A stretch of 64,000 nucleotides of DNA from Zygnema cylindricum (lineage: Eukaryota > Streptophyta > Zygnematophyceae > Zygnematales > Zygnemataceae), in the NCBI GenBank assembly GCA_037447655.1, contig JBBHKE010001814.1:25547-89546 (forward strand). Reading direction: 5' to 3'. A program made the translations under genes and the position numbers. The notes under the pieces were generated by a model. The model made no database searches. It was not told the origin of the DNA and saw only the letters and a program-made list of their open reading frames with translations. Positions 34,140 to 45,958 of the stretch are shown in pieces; the first letter of the stretch is position 1; each line of letters begins with the position of its first letter.

Positions 34140-34620
34140 CTTGACCCTAAAAAATCCTTAAAAACCTGAAAAGATACGATAAACGTACGAAAAAGTACGG
34201 CATTGTACGAAAGGTGCACCATAAAAAACTGAAGAGTACGGATAATCTAAGGCAGTTGAAATGTAATTTACCGGAATGTACGAAATGCACGGGAAGTACC
34301 CTAAACACCCTTAAATTCCCCCTTTAATAACCCTAAAAGTACCAAAATATACGGACACGTAGACATACGAAAGATGTAAGTCCGTATAATTGAAATATAC
34401 GAAAATGTACCTTAAAACTCTCAAAATTATAACCGTCAAAAGTACGAAAATATATGGACATTGTACGTTTACGTACGAATAAAAGTTGGTTGTTTAACAT
34501 AAATATATGAGAATGCACGAGAATGTACCCTAAAATTCCTAAAGCCCCCCTTAATAACCCTAAAAGTACTGAAATGTAAGAAGACAGTACGCAAATGTAC
34601 AAAAAAATACAGTTATTTAG
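34140..34620. repeat. Degenerate repeats of TACGAAAA/ACCCTAAAA type
   Basis: Units such as ACCCTAAAAGTAC, ATATACGAAAATGTACC and CCCTTAATAACCCTAAAAG recur with roughly 110-130 bp spacing within D2. Confidence 0.6.
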
Positions 34621-35016
34621 TCAGGTACGCATTTTATAACATTTTTTTCATCGTTAAATGCGTACCGTGCGTAGTATTCGCGCGTTCGTTTCGTGCGTAT
34701 AATGCGCACGGGACAACTATTGTATGCCTACTCTGCGCGAGTTTTGTGCCAAGTTTTGTGCGCATACCAAAGGCCTACCATAAAAACGCCTACTTTTGAA
34801 CTATGCGACCAACCCTTATCTTTATATCATCAGTTTCTAAGTCTTTCACCTATTGTACCTTCATTTAGGGTTGTGTCCTGGTTACGTTCGGTTTTATAAA
34901 CCTAACTGACATCAAATAATTGTCAATATAAATAGTGTACTTTAAATATCTGCATTTTTACTCGAACTGGCAGTACGAGCTAAGCTGAGACCTCTGACGG
35001 TTCCAATCACAAAAAC

Positions 35017-35220
35017 TACAACGCTAATCGTTATTAGTGTTAAAGATTTATTAGTGTTAATGTGAAATTAAAATTAACAATACTAATTTAGTGCAAGGAG
35101 ACTTGGCAGATTATAGTCCACGTCCTTAAATAATGTTGTTAACTCTATTTTGTGATTTTTGGTAAAAAAAAAGTCGCGACAAAATTAGAGTTATCAACAC
35201 TAATAACAATTAGCGGTGTA
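35017..35220. mobile_element. Mariner-like MITE (204 bp)
   Basis: TACAACGCTAATCGTTATTA on the left pairs with TAATAACAATTAGCGGTGTA on the right, with TA at both tips. The inside holds TTAGTGTTAATGTGAAATTA and an AAAATTAGAGTTATCAAC segment. Non-coding. Confidence 0.8.
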
Positions 35221-36271
35221 GCGATTCCGGTTCGATACGCGATACAGGCTTTTGGGGTAACTTCAATGTCGTCTTGGCGACGGGCGGTGTCCATGGGATT
35301 GGCCGAGGTAAACCTTTTCGCCATTCAATACTATACTCTCTACGTAGTCAGTACAGTACCGACTAAATAAAGAAAAGTACGGAAGAGCAATATTATGTGG
35401 AAATTATTTTTTGACGGGTGGTTTACGCGTATCGAAAACGTGATCGGGATCGCCTCTCACATTTTGGGCGAATCAAATTACTATTTTTTTTGCCGCTATA
35501 GAAATTTCACAATTTTTTTGCGGGTAAAAGTTTTGTTTACGGTATCCTATTTTTCTTAAGTTCCGTACGCCACACGTGTGCTAAGTTAACAGTTGTACCT
35601 GATTTTTTTGCGTCTGACGCAATCATTAAGCTTTCGCGGGTTTTCCTGTACTCGAGCTTGAAAGCTGAGATGAGCTGAAAAGCGCCAAAAGCCAAGTAAT
35701 TATTACTTTTGACTGACAGCAGGACAAGACGTGACGAAAAAAATATCATCAATGACCAATTATATAGTGCGATTTTTTCCTGACACGTACTATTGTTATG
35801 AAATTCCGAGGGACGGTCCTGTCAGTTTCCACAAAAGGGTTTCTGGTGTGTTCCTGGAAGGACCTGACATCTGTCTGATTTTTGTATTCTAGTGCGAATT
35901 ACAACCTTCTGTTTTGGACTTATTGGAGAATATATGTAATGATTGGCACTCCTCCCTAGGTACACCCAATCATAGCATACAAGTATCCGGTCAAATTAAG
36001 GAAGGTGAAAAGTCGGTCACTGCACGTTCCTTATAGAGCCGTACGGCGTGACAAATGACGTCCTGAAATTTTAAAATTCGTCTTACTATAAAACTGTACT
36101 GGTCAACGTATACTTAATACTGCATGGAAAGCGAGATATCATTCTCCGGCCGAGCTTAGCTCGAAAAATCACAAACATAAAAAACAAGATCTTTGTACAA
36201 TTGTACGGCCAATGTGACGCCAAAAATACGAATGTCAATTTGTCATCAAATTATATTGAAATGTGATTTGT
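35221..36271. other. Unannotated spacer
   Basis: About 1 kb without a recognisable gene or repeat end; short frames only. Confidence 0.4.
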
Positions 36272-36813
36272 TACACCGTCAATCGCTATTAGAGTATATA
36301 ACGCCAATTCGGTGCCCTTTTAAAAAAAAAAAAACCCGAAATACAATCCATAATTTTATTTTTTCCATTATTATAATTAGGGTTTTTTTTTAATTAGCTT
36401 TAATAAGGAAAGTACACTGCGATGGAAATAGTGTGGCGTATGGACAGGGAATCTCCGTATGAAATGGTACTTTTTGAATTACAAAGGCATAAAAAGACAC
36501 TTAATATTATTGCGCCCACATGTGAATGTGCACTGGAAGAAAGAGACGCAAACTCGTCAACAAAAATCACGTTCTCATATGTTCATCCGTCGACCGTGTG
36601 AACAGCGAGACGGCGTACAAATTGTCAAATTTTGTACGGTTACACAGATTACTGTAGACATCGAAAGGGCGGGTATTTATTATTCATGACAACCCAAATT
36701 ACAGTTAAGGATTAATTAGTATATATATTTTTTTTCAAAAAAAAAAATTCCCGATTAGTGTTAATAACACTATTTTTTTTTTACGCTATTTATTCCTTTA
36801 CTCTAATAGCGAT
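36272..36813. mobile_element. Mariner-like MITE (about 540 bp)
   Basis: Left TACACCGTCAATCGCTATTA and right TAATAGCGATTGACGGAACC are inverted except at the last bases. Length and interior (AATAGTGTGGCGTATGGACA; CGTCGACCGTGTGAACAGCG region) place it with the 4050-4591 family. Confidence 0.75.
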
Positions 36814-36856
36814 TGACGGAACCTTAAGGTACGACTGTACTTTTATACGTAACCTA

Positions 36857-37093
36857 CAGTACAGTACACCGTGTATCGCTATTATTATTAATAACTTTTT
36901 TGCCACTAAAAACATATTTTCTCCGTATACACTTGTCCGATTTCCAATTTGAGACCGCCAATCGAAAGCTGAGAACCTTTCCTTTCAATCGAAACCGTTA
37001 GATCCACAATCCGACAAGTGTGTACGGATAAAATATGTTTTAAGAGACGAAAAATACATTAACACTAATAGCGATTCACGGTGTACTGTACTG
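36857..37093. mobile_element. Short mariner-like MITE, family E, copy 1
   Basis: CAGTACAGTACACCGTGTAT on the left pairs with TTCACGGTGTACTGTACTG on the right, flanked by TA on both sides. The interior carries AAAACATATTTTCTCCGTA and GTGTACGGATAAAATATG, themselves inverted. Two more copies lie at 41256-41476 and 42123-42341. Confidence 0.8.
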
Positions 37094-37383
37094 TATTGTC
37101 CGGCACAGTAGAATTTGTACTTTTACACTATCAAATCAGAATCACAGGGAGTCGTTTCCAAGGTGAAAAAGTTAACCGGATACGATAATTGGGAAAAGGA
37201 CAAACTCACAAAGCTTGAAAGGCGGTCCGAAACGGAGGTTTGACCGAATCATCGGCAGGAAAACTCAAACCGACAAAATCTTCTCGCGTGGACCAATTAC
37301 TTCTAGTTGAGGATGATTTCGTACGATTCTCTATGGTGCACGTGTAATCTCCCCAGCGATTACAAGTACTGTACTGTAGTGAG

Positions 37384-38372
37384 CATAGTTCAAAAGTAGG
37401 TGACCGTACGCCCATACAATATGCCTATTGTACGCAAAACATACAATATGCCCTTAAGACCCATATTGTATTGGCCGCAAAATGAAATAAAATAGGGACA
37501 GGGTTGAGTTGCACATCGATCGATAGAGAATTAAGCGACATGTCTAAATTTTGAAAAAAAATCGGACAAAAACAAATATTTCTGTGTGTTTTGAAGGACT
37601 TTTTATTTAAACCGTCAGATTCGGACGATCGGACGGTCACTGGTCAAAGTAGGCGATTTTAAAAAGATCACATGAAAAGCCCATAACACAATTTACGAAA
37701 GGACAATCTGTCATATTAGCGTCTTCAATTTTGAGGGCCACACTAAATAAAGCCTCAAATTGACCAACCAGGCAGTATGGGACGATAAAAAAATAAAATA
37801 CCACACTGCCAAAAAAATTACCAAAACCTACGGACCAACCCCGTTGGCGTTCACACGGTCGAAACGCGGCTGTCAGACGAATGTGTGTGAGCGGGATTTT
37901 TTACGACATGGTTTTTTTCCCTTTTTAGAACGCACATTCTCATGCGTCTGCGGTTACTAAATCTAATTTATTGTACTTTTTAACTTAAAAAAGGTACATT
38001 TATGTACGATATGACACTGACGTACACCACTCTATTTAAGAGACAACGTACTTTCATTTTTTACGGTACTTGGAAAATAACCCTAATTAGAGTAATGAAA
38101 AATATAGATTAAACTACGCTATTTGAGAATTTTCCCGGTTTTTTTTTTCCCGGTTTTTTTTCCCACGGAATGTCATCCTACGCCGTGTCAGTTCGCTGAA
38201 AAATTCCGTCCGGCGGCGTGCGCTGTACTTTGATCTTACGTCAGATTCGGACGTTCGTACAGGAGTGTGCACGACGCACACACATACAGTATGCCTACGT
38301 TGCGAGAGTTTTGTGCAAAGTTTTGTGCGCCTACCAAAGGCCTACCATAAAAAAGCCTACTTTTGAACTATG
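37384..38372. mobile_element. Element D3: GTTCAAAAGTAGG-TIR transposon (989 bp)
   Basis: CATAGTTCAAAAGTAGGTG at 37384 pairs with GCCTACTTTTGAACTATG to 38372. Interior as in D1/D2, with a fragment of the large mariner-like MITE (about 37900-38130, TTTATGTACGATATGACACTG) inserted. No convincing target duplication. Confidence 0.75.
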
Positions 38373-38599
38373 AGTGAACGGGAATAATCTTCGCCAGTTG
38401 GCCACTCGCCGACTCTTGAAAAAGTGTGACTGTACTGTACGAAAGTCCCACGAACGCAACATCTCACGACAAAATTGGCCCCATTGCACTTTAAACACCA
38501 GTGGATCGCTACAGTCCTGTACTGTACCGTACTAGTGTCAGGAGTGCTGTTTTGGCGCCCCTAAATTACCGCCGTTGAACATAACGTAAGAGTTAGGCC

Positions 38600-38732
38600 G
38601 AGTCCCCATGCGCCAAAGTAAGGGTTTTTATCTGTCGGTTTCCTCAAGAACCTAGCGCCTCACCCATTAAACTACAGCCGTACAAATGAAGTGAAAAAAG
38701 ATAATGTACAATTTGCGTCTGCTTCACACTTT
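38600..38732. mobile_element. Truncated copy of the GTCCCCATG-TIR element
   Basis: It starts TAGGCCGAGTCCCCATGCGC and continues with CTAGCGCC and ACAGCCGTACAAATGAAG as in 4924-5060, then breaks off at the next element. Confidence 0.55.
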
Positions 38733-38733
38733 A

Positions 38734-39505
38734 GGGTACGGCCCCATGTATGTGTAACTTAGGGAACTTACTTTGTATTTTAGCGCGGATCCGGCGGACC
38801 CGGATTTCGGGTGTCTCTATGTGTTTACTCGAAATTGTTACTTAAGTTTGTGACGATTGTATACGTCGACAACGCCCGTGACGGCTGTCACCGTGTACAA
38901 TCTGTCTAGCCGCACCGTATTTCTGAAACTTTTTGAAGCGTCGCAAGACGTTGTAATTTTTGAAACAGTTTGCAGATTAGGTATGTCGCATGTCATTGCG
39001 TGACATCGTAGACGTACAGCCTTGCAGCCGTGGCTGTACAACATGCCTTTGCGTAAACCTCTCCTGTTCGGCCGCCATGACTTCGTAGATTTTTCACCTT
39101 TGCAGATTTTTCAACTTTGCGTGAAATGACACTACAACATTCGAGACCACTGCAAAAAAAAAAAACGTACAACATGCAAGCGGACAAAAAAAAACAACCC
39201 TGTAATTTTTTCTCGTAAAAAACTTCTAAAAAAATTCACAAGTGGGAATATGTTTTCCTATTGGTTTTACTCTGCTTAAAACACATTGTCGAGGTTGTTT
39301 ATGATAAGTTTGAAGATGACATGACAAAGGGTCGAAAAATTGCAAAATAACAAATTTTCGTACATCTCAAGTTTGCGAGATGATGCAAGTTGTACTCTAC
39401 AAATTTGCGATTTCTTCATACGGCTTCAACTTAGGCAGTACGACGCTAAGTTACAAAGGATAACGACATAAAAAAACCCGTACTTAGCCACATGGGGCCG
39501 TACCT
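38734..39505. mobile_element. Harbinger-like MITE, TTA target (about 770 bp)
   Basis: TIR GGGTACGGCCCCATGT and ACATGGGGCCGTACC(T), with TTA at 38731-38733 and 39506-39508. It is the opposite orientation of the 4924-5702 copy (GCGGATCCGGCGGACCCGG near 38790 mirrors 5640). Non-coding. Confidence 0.75.
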
Positions 39506-39508
39506 TTA

Positions 39509-40240
39509 GGCCTCTTCTCCATCAAGCGCCAGCATTAATCGTACGGATACGTTTACTGGCAGTAATATTTCGTTCACTTCTCCATCAGGTCGTGTCATCA
39601 ATGAATCTATGGCGTATGTGTTTTCTTTCGATTAGATGCACGTAGGTTCCTGTTCTGGCGACCAGCATAGTCAAAGATTCCAAAATCACAACATTTGATG
39701 CGTATCCGTACAACCAGCCGCAGATTAAAATTACGTGAATGTACAATTTGTACGTTCGTGTTTTGTCCTTTCTGTCGTTTTTCGTATTCCGTGGTGGCGC
39801 CGCTAATTCCGGATGTCAACGTATGGTGGAGGAGGCGCCACGCCACATTCTTCAACAATTTTTTTTTTTGGTTTTCGTTGGATTTGATTCCCGCTTGTCA
39901 GAAGGCACGTGGCATATGTCCGAAGGCACGTGGTTCGTACGTGACCTTTCCACGCGTATAAATTTTACATGTCCAGTGTCTAGCTAGTCTCCTCCCTCAT
40001 GAGGAGACTAGCTAGAGGAGAATAGCTAGACACTAGATAGAATGATCGCTTGCTTCGAAAACACATAATCGGACGGTCGATGTTGTTGCCCAAAAGTTTG
40101 GAGAATCTTGACGAATCTCTAAGAATCATGTTTAATTAAAAAAAAAAACACAGTACGGCCTTGTACGAAAATGTGTTAACTCTGTACGGAAATGCACCTT
40201 TTCCAGTAATGAACCTCATTTTTCGCCTGATGGAGGTTCA
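39509..40240. mobile_element. Possible Harbinger-like element abutting the previous TTA
   Basis: It begins GGCCTCTTCTCCATCAAGCG straight after TTA and is similar to 11097. CGCCTGATGGAGGTTCAC near 40225 is a rough inverted counterpart, so the right boundary is approximate. Encloses a strong hairpin at 39980-40015. Confidence 0.45.
39980..40015. repeat. 15-bp perfect hairpin
   Basis: CTAGCTAGTCTCCTC (39980-39994) pairs with GAGGAGACTAGCTAG (40001-40015) over a 6-nt loop. A further AGCTAGACACT downstream (about 40025-40036) can compete for the left arm. Confidence 0.9.
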
Positions 40241-40269
40241 CACTTAAAATATACTACATGTTGTCGTAT

Positions 40270-40818
40270 TGTGTTTTTAGACTCAAAGCCACATCATTCC
40301 ACCTCATCTTCAAACTTTACCTTAAAACACATCATAAATATGTTTTAAATTAAAGTATAACCGCACAACAAATAAGAAAACAGTGTCGCACCTGTCAAAA
40401 GTTTATAATAGTTTCAAACGACGAGGAAAAGTACACAATTTGTTTTTTTTTTCCGTTTCGGTCAGTGTGTATTTTTTTTGCATATTTTTTTTGCAGGGGT
40501 CTCAAGATTCCATAACCATTTCACGACGACCTAATACGAGACACAGAGACAAAGACATCGTTTTTTAACCATGAACGACACGGGCTGGAAGGTCGCACCT
40601 CTACACTATCACGCAAATATATGCGACGTCACAAGCTACAGATAACACGATGCGACAACGTGTATTGTAAACCGACACATGCGTTGTTGACGTATATAAT
40701 CATCACAAACTTAACTAACGATTTCGTTTATACGCACTGGGACACTTGAAAATCGAGAACGTAAAATCTTCGCTAAAATACAAAGTAAGTTCGCAAAGCT
40801 ACAATTATATGGGGACAT
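40270..40818. mobile_element. 5'-truncated copy of the GTCCCCATG-TIR element
   Basis: It ends AAGCTACAATTATATGGGGACA like 5680-5700 and contains the TTTTTGCAGGGGTCTCAA motif, but the left terminus is missing. Confidence 0.6.
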
Positions 40819-41255
40819 GGCATGAGCTTGTGGTTCCATCATGAGGTCTTTGTAATTGTACGATTGCATTATTGGCTGTAATATTTACGTAATTCTATAA
40901 ACAACCAATTTTTGTTCCTGGTAGAACTACACACTTATACCACTATTATTTCCCGTGACGTTACGATAGGTACAATTTCATTAATATCAAACACTCTAAA
41001 CAATATTAAATATTTTAGTTTACGTAATGTTTCGTTACGTACAAAATCTTTATTGTTTCGTATAAGAGTACAAAAAAAGTGTCATATAATGGTGCCTACA
41101 CACAAAAGTGAACGGCATCGACAATGGAAAGCGCACTCATATTTCATTCATGCTAACAAAAACGGGGAAAATAACCAACGTATTTTTACATGTTTAACCG
41201 TGGACTATATGATTAAAGGCTATAGCGGTTATACTATGGGAAAGTTTGGAACAAC

Positions 41256-41476
41256 TGCGACGTGTATCGCTTTTATTGTGAACTTATTTTTTGCCACTTA
41301 AATCATAATTTTTTCCTACACACTATTCCAATTTTTGATTGGAAACCGACATTTTGAAGGTGAAAATCTCAAATTTGAATTGCAGGCATCGGATGAACAA
41401 TTGCTAAGTGTGCAAGAAGAAAAGATGTTATAAGTGGCGAAAAAAACATTTACACTAATAGCCATACACATTATGC
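41256..41476. mobile_element. Family E MITE, copy 3 (diverged)
   Basis: Same order as copy 1: GTGTATCGCTTTTATTGTG, TTGCCACTTAAATCATAATT, CATTTTGAAGGTGAAAATCT, then AAAGATGTTATAAGTGGCGA and TAATAGCCATACACA. Confidence 0.65.
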
Positions 41477-42122
41477 TATACTTTATTGTCATGCTTGTAG
41501 ACTATTATTAGGTCCTTGAACTCAAAATAGCGTTTGTAGCACTATTTTTCTTTTTAGTCTAACAACTATACACAATAATAGCGATTCAAGGTAAATCGTA
41601 CACGATGTATCGTCATTAGCCCTGATGTTAGCACACATTTCCATGGAAGAGAAGAGCACTCTGTGGAATTATACGTTTCTTGTAAGTTCTTGAAATTAAA
41701 CGGAATGCTGGCAATGCAGGAGTTGGAGTTCATTCAAGGGGGGGATATATCTACTGCGGTCATATCGCATATCTACTGTAACCTTTGAGGCATGACAAAA
41801 AACGTACATCCTGTGACATCTACAAATCTCTGACTGGGTATAGTCTTGAAATCATAACGGGTAAGCAAGTCCCACCGACAAAAATAATAGAAAACGATTT
41901 GACGAAATGGTACATACTGGACATGTGGACGCGTACTTTTCGTCGGGCAAAAGCAGAGATACTCGATTTTTGTCTCCACGCGAGAGAATCTTAGCAAGCA
42001 CGTGCAGTGGTTACCGTACGTGCAGCAGTAAGGAACGATTTTAAAGTACAAAGACAAATTGTAAACGTGGCGAAAAGATTTTGATTACATTTAGCAATAC
42101 ACAATATCTTTAACAAGTACAG

Positions 42123-42341
42123 TACACCGTGTATCGCTATTAGGGTTAAGATTTTTTTCGCTACTTAAAACATATTTTCTCCGTACACACCTGTCCGATT
42201 TTCAATTCGATACCGCCATTTTGAAGCTGAGAATGCTACCTTTCAATTGCAACCGTCAGATCAACAATCCAACAAGTGTGTACGGATAAAAGATGTTTTA
42301 AGTGGCGAAAAACATTGACGCTGATAGCGATTCACGGTGTA
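42123..42341. mobile_element. Family E MITE, copy 2
   Basis: TACACCGTGTATCGCTATTA pairs with TGATAGCGATTCACGGTGTA; interior CTTAAAACATATTTTCTCCG and GTGTACGGATAAAAGATG as in copy 1. Confidence 0.8.
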
Positions 42342-42999
42342 GTTTATCCGGCTGAATCGTATCTTACAATTACACGTATCGTACAATTGCACGAACATTG
42401 GGTAAGGCCTCGGTTCGGTAAGAATACGGCGATAGGAGACAAAAACCGAGTCTGTTTTTGGCTTTGCTTAATAAAGTCGGCATGCGTGAAAAAAGATGTT
42501 CAGCCGGTAAAATCGTATCGCAAACGTCAAAATGTTCTCATTTTTTGTCAGTGGTTACCTAATTCTATTGCAATGATTCAAAAATGTATTCATTCGAAGA
42601 TTCGTATGTATCACAAGATGGACGTTTCCATAAAGACAAAGACAAAGACTTTTCGTTTCCCAAGGCAAAGACTATACGCTGATTTTATAGCGTTACATGT
42701 CGAACGGGGATTGTCCATGATCAATATGTACTTTCTAGGGGATATCGATAATCGATATCGGCTAAATGTGCATACTGTCCATCTGTAACCAGACCTCGTC
42801 GTCGATCACACGTGTCAAAGACGATACGTAGACGGATAACATTTAGCCCATCATGCACATCCGCGATATCTTCGTGAAAGGTAAAGATGAGTAAATTAGA
42901 GGCTATTACTGTAATTAGAAATTTACATAAATGATAAACGTATATGATATCGAAGGGATGAGTAAGGTAGATTGGGTCCTAAACAGTCAGTTTACAGTT
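42342..42999. other. Unannotated spacer before the copia cluster
   Basis: A 170-codon frame begins inside the MITE at 42276 and runs to 42788, but shows no domain and probably arises by chance. Nothing else recognised. Confidence 0.4.
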
Positions 43000-43340
43000 G
43001 GTTGAAGTAGAAACTAAAGGTTTTTTTGGTATTTTCTAGGTTTAAACATGTAAAGATAAAGAGCAGAAAAGAAGCATAACTCCTCTCTCTAACTCCCACA
43101 CTTGTCGCAGTCACTAAGGTTGGAGAGGAAGCTAAAGCCATGGCTACCTATGCTGTCCAGAGAGAGACAGGTAGGTGTTTGGTAGGTTTACCAAAAGGAA
43201 CTTGATGGACCCTGGATATGATCCTGGTACATGCCGTCGCAGTAGTCGGTAGCTTTATCCTAGGTCTAGGATCAGTGCTGAGGAATATAGGGTTTCATAA
43301 ATATTTATACATGTACACGTAGACAATTTCAGTCAACGTA
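43000..43340 (+). mobile_element. Copia LTR fragment, plus orientation
   Basis: The start of an LTR: GGTATTTTCTAGGTTTAAAC, then the conserved hairpin (43082-43128), GCCATGGCTACC and GGATATGATCCTGGTAC. It stops at 43340, where an LTR of the opposite orientation begins. Confidence 0.7.
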
Positions 43341-43793
43341 CCGGCTCATTTGTCAACCGTTCGATCTAATCCGGACATTTGATTTCGTATGCCGAAATTA
43401 AATGTTGTTTCGTATATTCCGTGTGGTACGGATGTCGTGCGGACCGGTACATTTCCATGTTCAATTTGTCCCGTAGTTAGTTAAATAGAATATGCCGCCT
43501 TTGTAATGTTTAAGTATCAATCGTACCCAATATACCTTAACGATCTTCAACACCTTACGGATATGACCGAGGACTATGCCATACAGTTTGTATCCGGGAG
43601 GTCACAGGACCAAACCTTGGTCCTGCCCATCTTTCTTTTGCAGCAGCTGGGTCTTTTCCTCCTATCTGTCTTTCTCCTTGTCTGCATAGGGCAGCCATGG
43701 CTGCCTGCTAGTCCTCAGTGGCTACGACAAGGAATCAGGGCTGTAGTAAGACCATGAGCAAAATATCAAGAGTATCAAATACCTTTTTCAACA
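43341..43793 (-). mobile_element. COP-A 3' LTR, truncated
   Basis: It matches 59590-60040 (the COP-A 5' LTR) with about 90% identity by eye and ends ...TTTTTCAACA at 43793, next to the polypurine tract complement CTTCCCTTATTTTCTAG. About half of the expected 934 bp is missing at the left. Confidence 0.8.
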
Positions 43794-45958
43794 CTTCCCT
43801 TATTTTCTAGTCTATCTTTTGCTTCGATCCACACTTCTCCCTACAAAATATCAAATTGGGAGAAGGAACCGGCTTAGTCATCATATCAACTACCATTTCT
43901 CCATCTGGTCTATATTCCAAACTAATTATTTTATTCTCAACCTTCTCTCTAACAAAGCTCAAACGAATATCCGTGTGCTTTGATTTAAAGTGATGCTTAG
44001 GATTTGCTGCAATTGCAATTGCAGCTTGATTGTCACAAAATATCTTTTGCACTCAATTCTTCATATATCTCAATTCTTGAAGTAAAGATTTCACCCACAT
44101 TAATTCTTTCACAGTCGAACTAGAGGCCATATACTCAGCCTCGATGGTGGACTAAGCAATCACCTTTTGTTGCTTGTTGCTCCAACAGCAAGCCCCATTC
44201 CCAACACACAACACATACCTAGAAGAACACCTCCTCATCGGAGCATCCCCATAACTAACATCACTCCAAGTCGTGATGTCAATATTTTCCCCTCCCAAAT
44301 GCAACCATAGATCTTTCGTTCCTATCAAGTAACGCATGACCTTTTTGGCCGCTTCCCAATCTTTTTTCCTAGGATCATTGAGAGTCCTACTTAGTACCCC
44401 CACAACTGCTACTATATCAAGACGAGTACAGTTCATAAAATAGATCAAACTACCGACAACCTGTCTATACGGAATAGTTTGCATCAACTTGCTTTCTTCA
44501 GGCCCTAACTCATTACCGAAGATGAAGACTCCCTCTTTTGAGCTCCCCTCATTTCCCTCGTTTAAGTCATTTGAGTCGTACAACTATTTATTTTATCCAT
44601 TTGAAAATTTTGAAGCATATTTCAAATTGCTTCTTTTTGAGTTAGTCTAAAGTTTTATTCTCTTTATCCCTCTTTATCTGAATTCCCAAAATATACTTTG
44701 TCTCCCCGAAGTCTTTTATTTAAAATCTACTATTTAGATCCTTTTTCAATCTATTAGTTTTCTCCATTGATTTACTCAAAAGTAGCAAATCATCAACATA
44801 TATGGCAATGAAATTTATACCTTTCTCATCCTCAGATATATTAATGGAATGTTCCGAACTGATTCGGATATATCCCAAACTCGTCAAAAACTCGTCTAGT
44901 TTCTTGTTCCATTGGCGTGGAGCTTGCTTTAGTCCATAAAGAGACTTTATCAATCTGGACACCTAACTTTCTTCTCCTTTCTCCACAAATCCTTTCAGCT
45001 GTTGCATGAAGATCTCTTCTTTTAATTCTCCGTGTAAGAAAACGGTTTTGATGTCCATCTAGTGAACTTCCACGTCTTTCGTTGCCGCTAGACTAAGTAG
45101 AATCTGGACGAAATGAAATCTAACAACCGAAGAAAAGGTCTTCTCATAATCAATTCCCTCCTTCTGTGTAAACCCCTTTGCCTCCAATCTAGCCTTGTAT
45201 CGCTCGCCACCAATCTGGCCTTGTATCGCTCGATAGTGTTATCCGGATTGAGTTTCAACTTAAATAACCATTTGCACCCTATCGGCTTTTTGTGCGCAAG
45301 AAAATCCACCAACTCCCATGTGTTTGCTTCCATAATGAAAGCCATCTCATCATTAATAGCTGTCACCCATCTACTACGTTTCGGACTATTAACTGCTTCC
45401 GAGTAAGTCTGGGGTTCGCTCAAATGTGACAGCTTAGTTACCTTATTGTTCACTTGTCTCTTTTGAGGTTTATTGTCGCTTCTCCTTCATCCTTTAAACT
45501 TCGACGTTGGAATGGAGGGTAATCTTAGATTTATCTGAACAGCTTCATCTACTCCCCTATCAAAAGAGTCCATCTCCGGATGTTCATTGTCCATTTCCGG
45601 TCTTTCCTCGTTTTCTTCTTCGGTTTCAATCGGAAGCTGTGACTCGAAGAGAGGGTCATTCTCGGTCAGATTTTTCTCTTCCTCTGCAAGGTCACGCTGA
45701 ACCGGAGTTAGGTTAGAAGAATCTGAATCTAACTCATTTTCGGATTCAATTCTAAATTTAACTAGTTTAGTGTATTTAAAAGGATCTATGGACTTCCCTT
45801 CATCCATGACTACCAAGTGTTTTACTAGAATTATGTCTTCTCTTCCGAGATCACAAAATGTATATCCTTTTACATTTTTATCATACCCAAGTAGGTATCC
45901 CGGCTCTCCCTTTGCATCTAACTTCAAATCAGTTTTTGTGTATTTAGACTAAACACTT
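43794..45958 (-). pseudogene. COP-A pol, C-terminal part: integrase end, RT, RNase H
   Basis: On the minus strand from 45958: end of integrase (KLDAKGEPGYLLGYDKNVKG, about 45925), a Glu/Asp-rich linker, RT start (EPQTYSEAVNSPKRSRW; WELVDFLAHKKPIGCKWLFK, about 45230-45400), LIKSLYGLKQAPRQWNKKLD (about 44900), the catalytic YVDDLLLLS (about 44790), then RNase H with TTWSD (about 44270), an EAEY-equivalent and CDNQAAIA (about 44030). Stops and frameshifts separate these blocks (for example near 45140, 44970, 44584, 44150). A 29-bp duplication (CCAATCTRGCCTTGTATCG twice, about 45186-45236) breaks the RT. Ty1/copia order (IN before RT) is clear. Confidence 0.9.

Larger units (their letters stand above)
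31783..34805. mobile_element. Element D2: GTTCAAAAGTAGG-TIR transposon with nested insertions
   Basis: The termini CATAGTTCAAAAGTAGGTG and CGCCTACTTTTGAACTATG are inverted repeats, bounded by perfect direct repeats CGACCAAC (31775-31782 and 34806-34813; the next base C also matches on one reading). Without the nested 32367-34097 insertion the element would be about 1.3 kb. Interior matches D1 and D3. Non-coding. An 8-9-bp target duplication suits hAT or Mutator-type elements; the superfamily cannot be decided. Confidence 0.85.

Noticed and set aside
40912-41301. 129-codon plus-strand ORF
   Set aside because: It runs into a MITE end and has no domain or splice context.
42276-42788. 170-codon plus-strand ORF
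   Set aside because: It begins inside a MITE, has no recognisable motif and unremarkable composition; likely chance.
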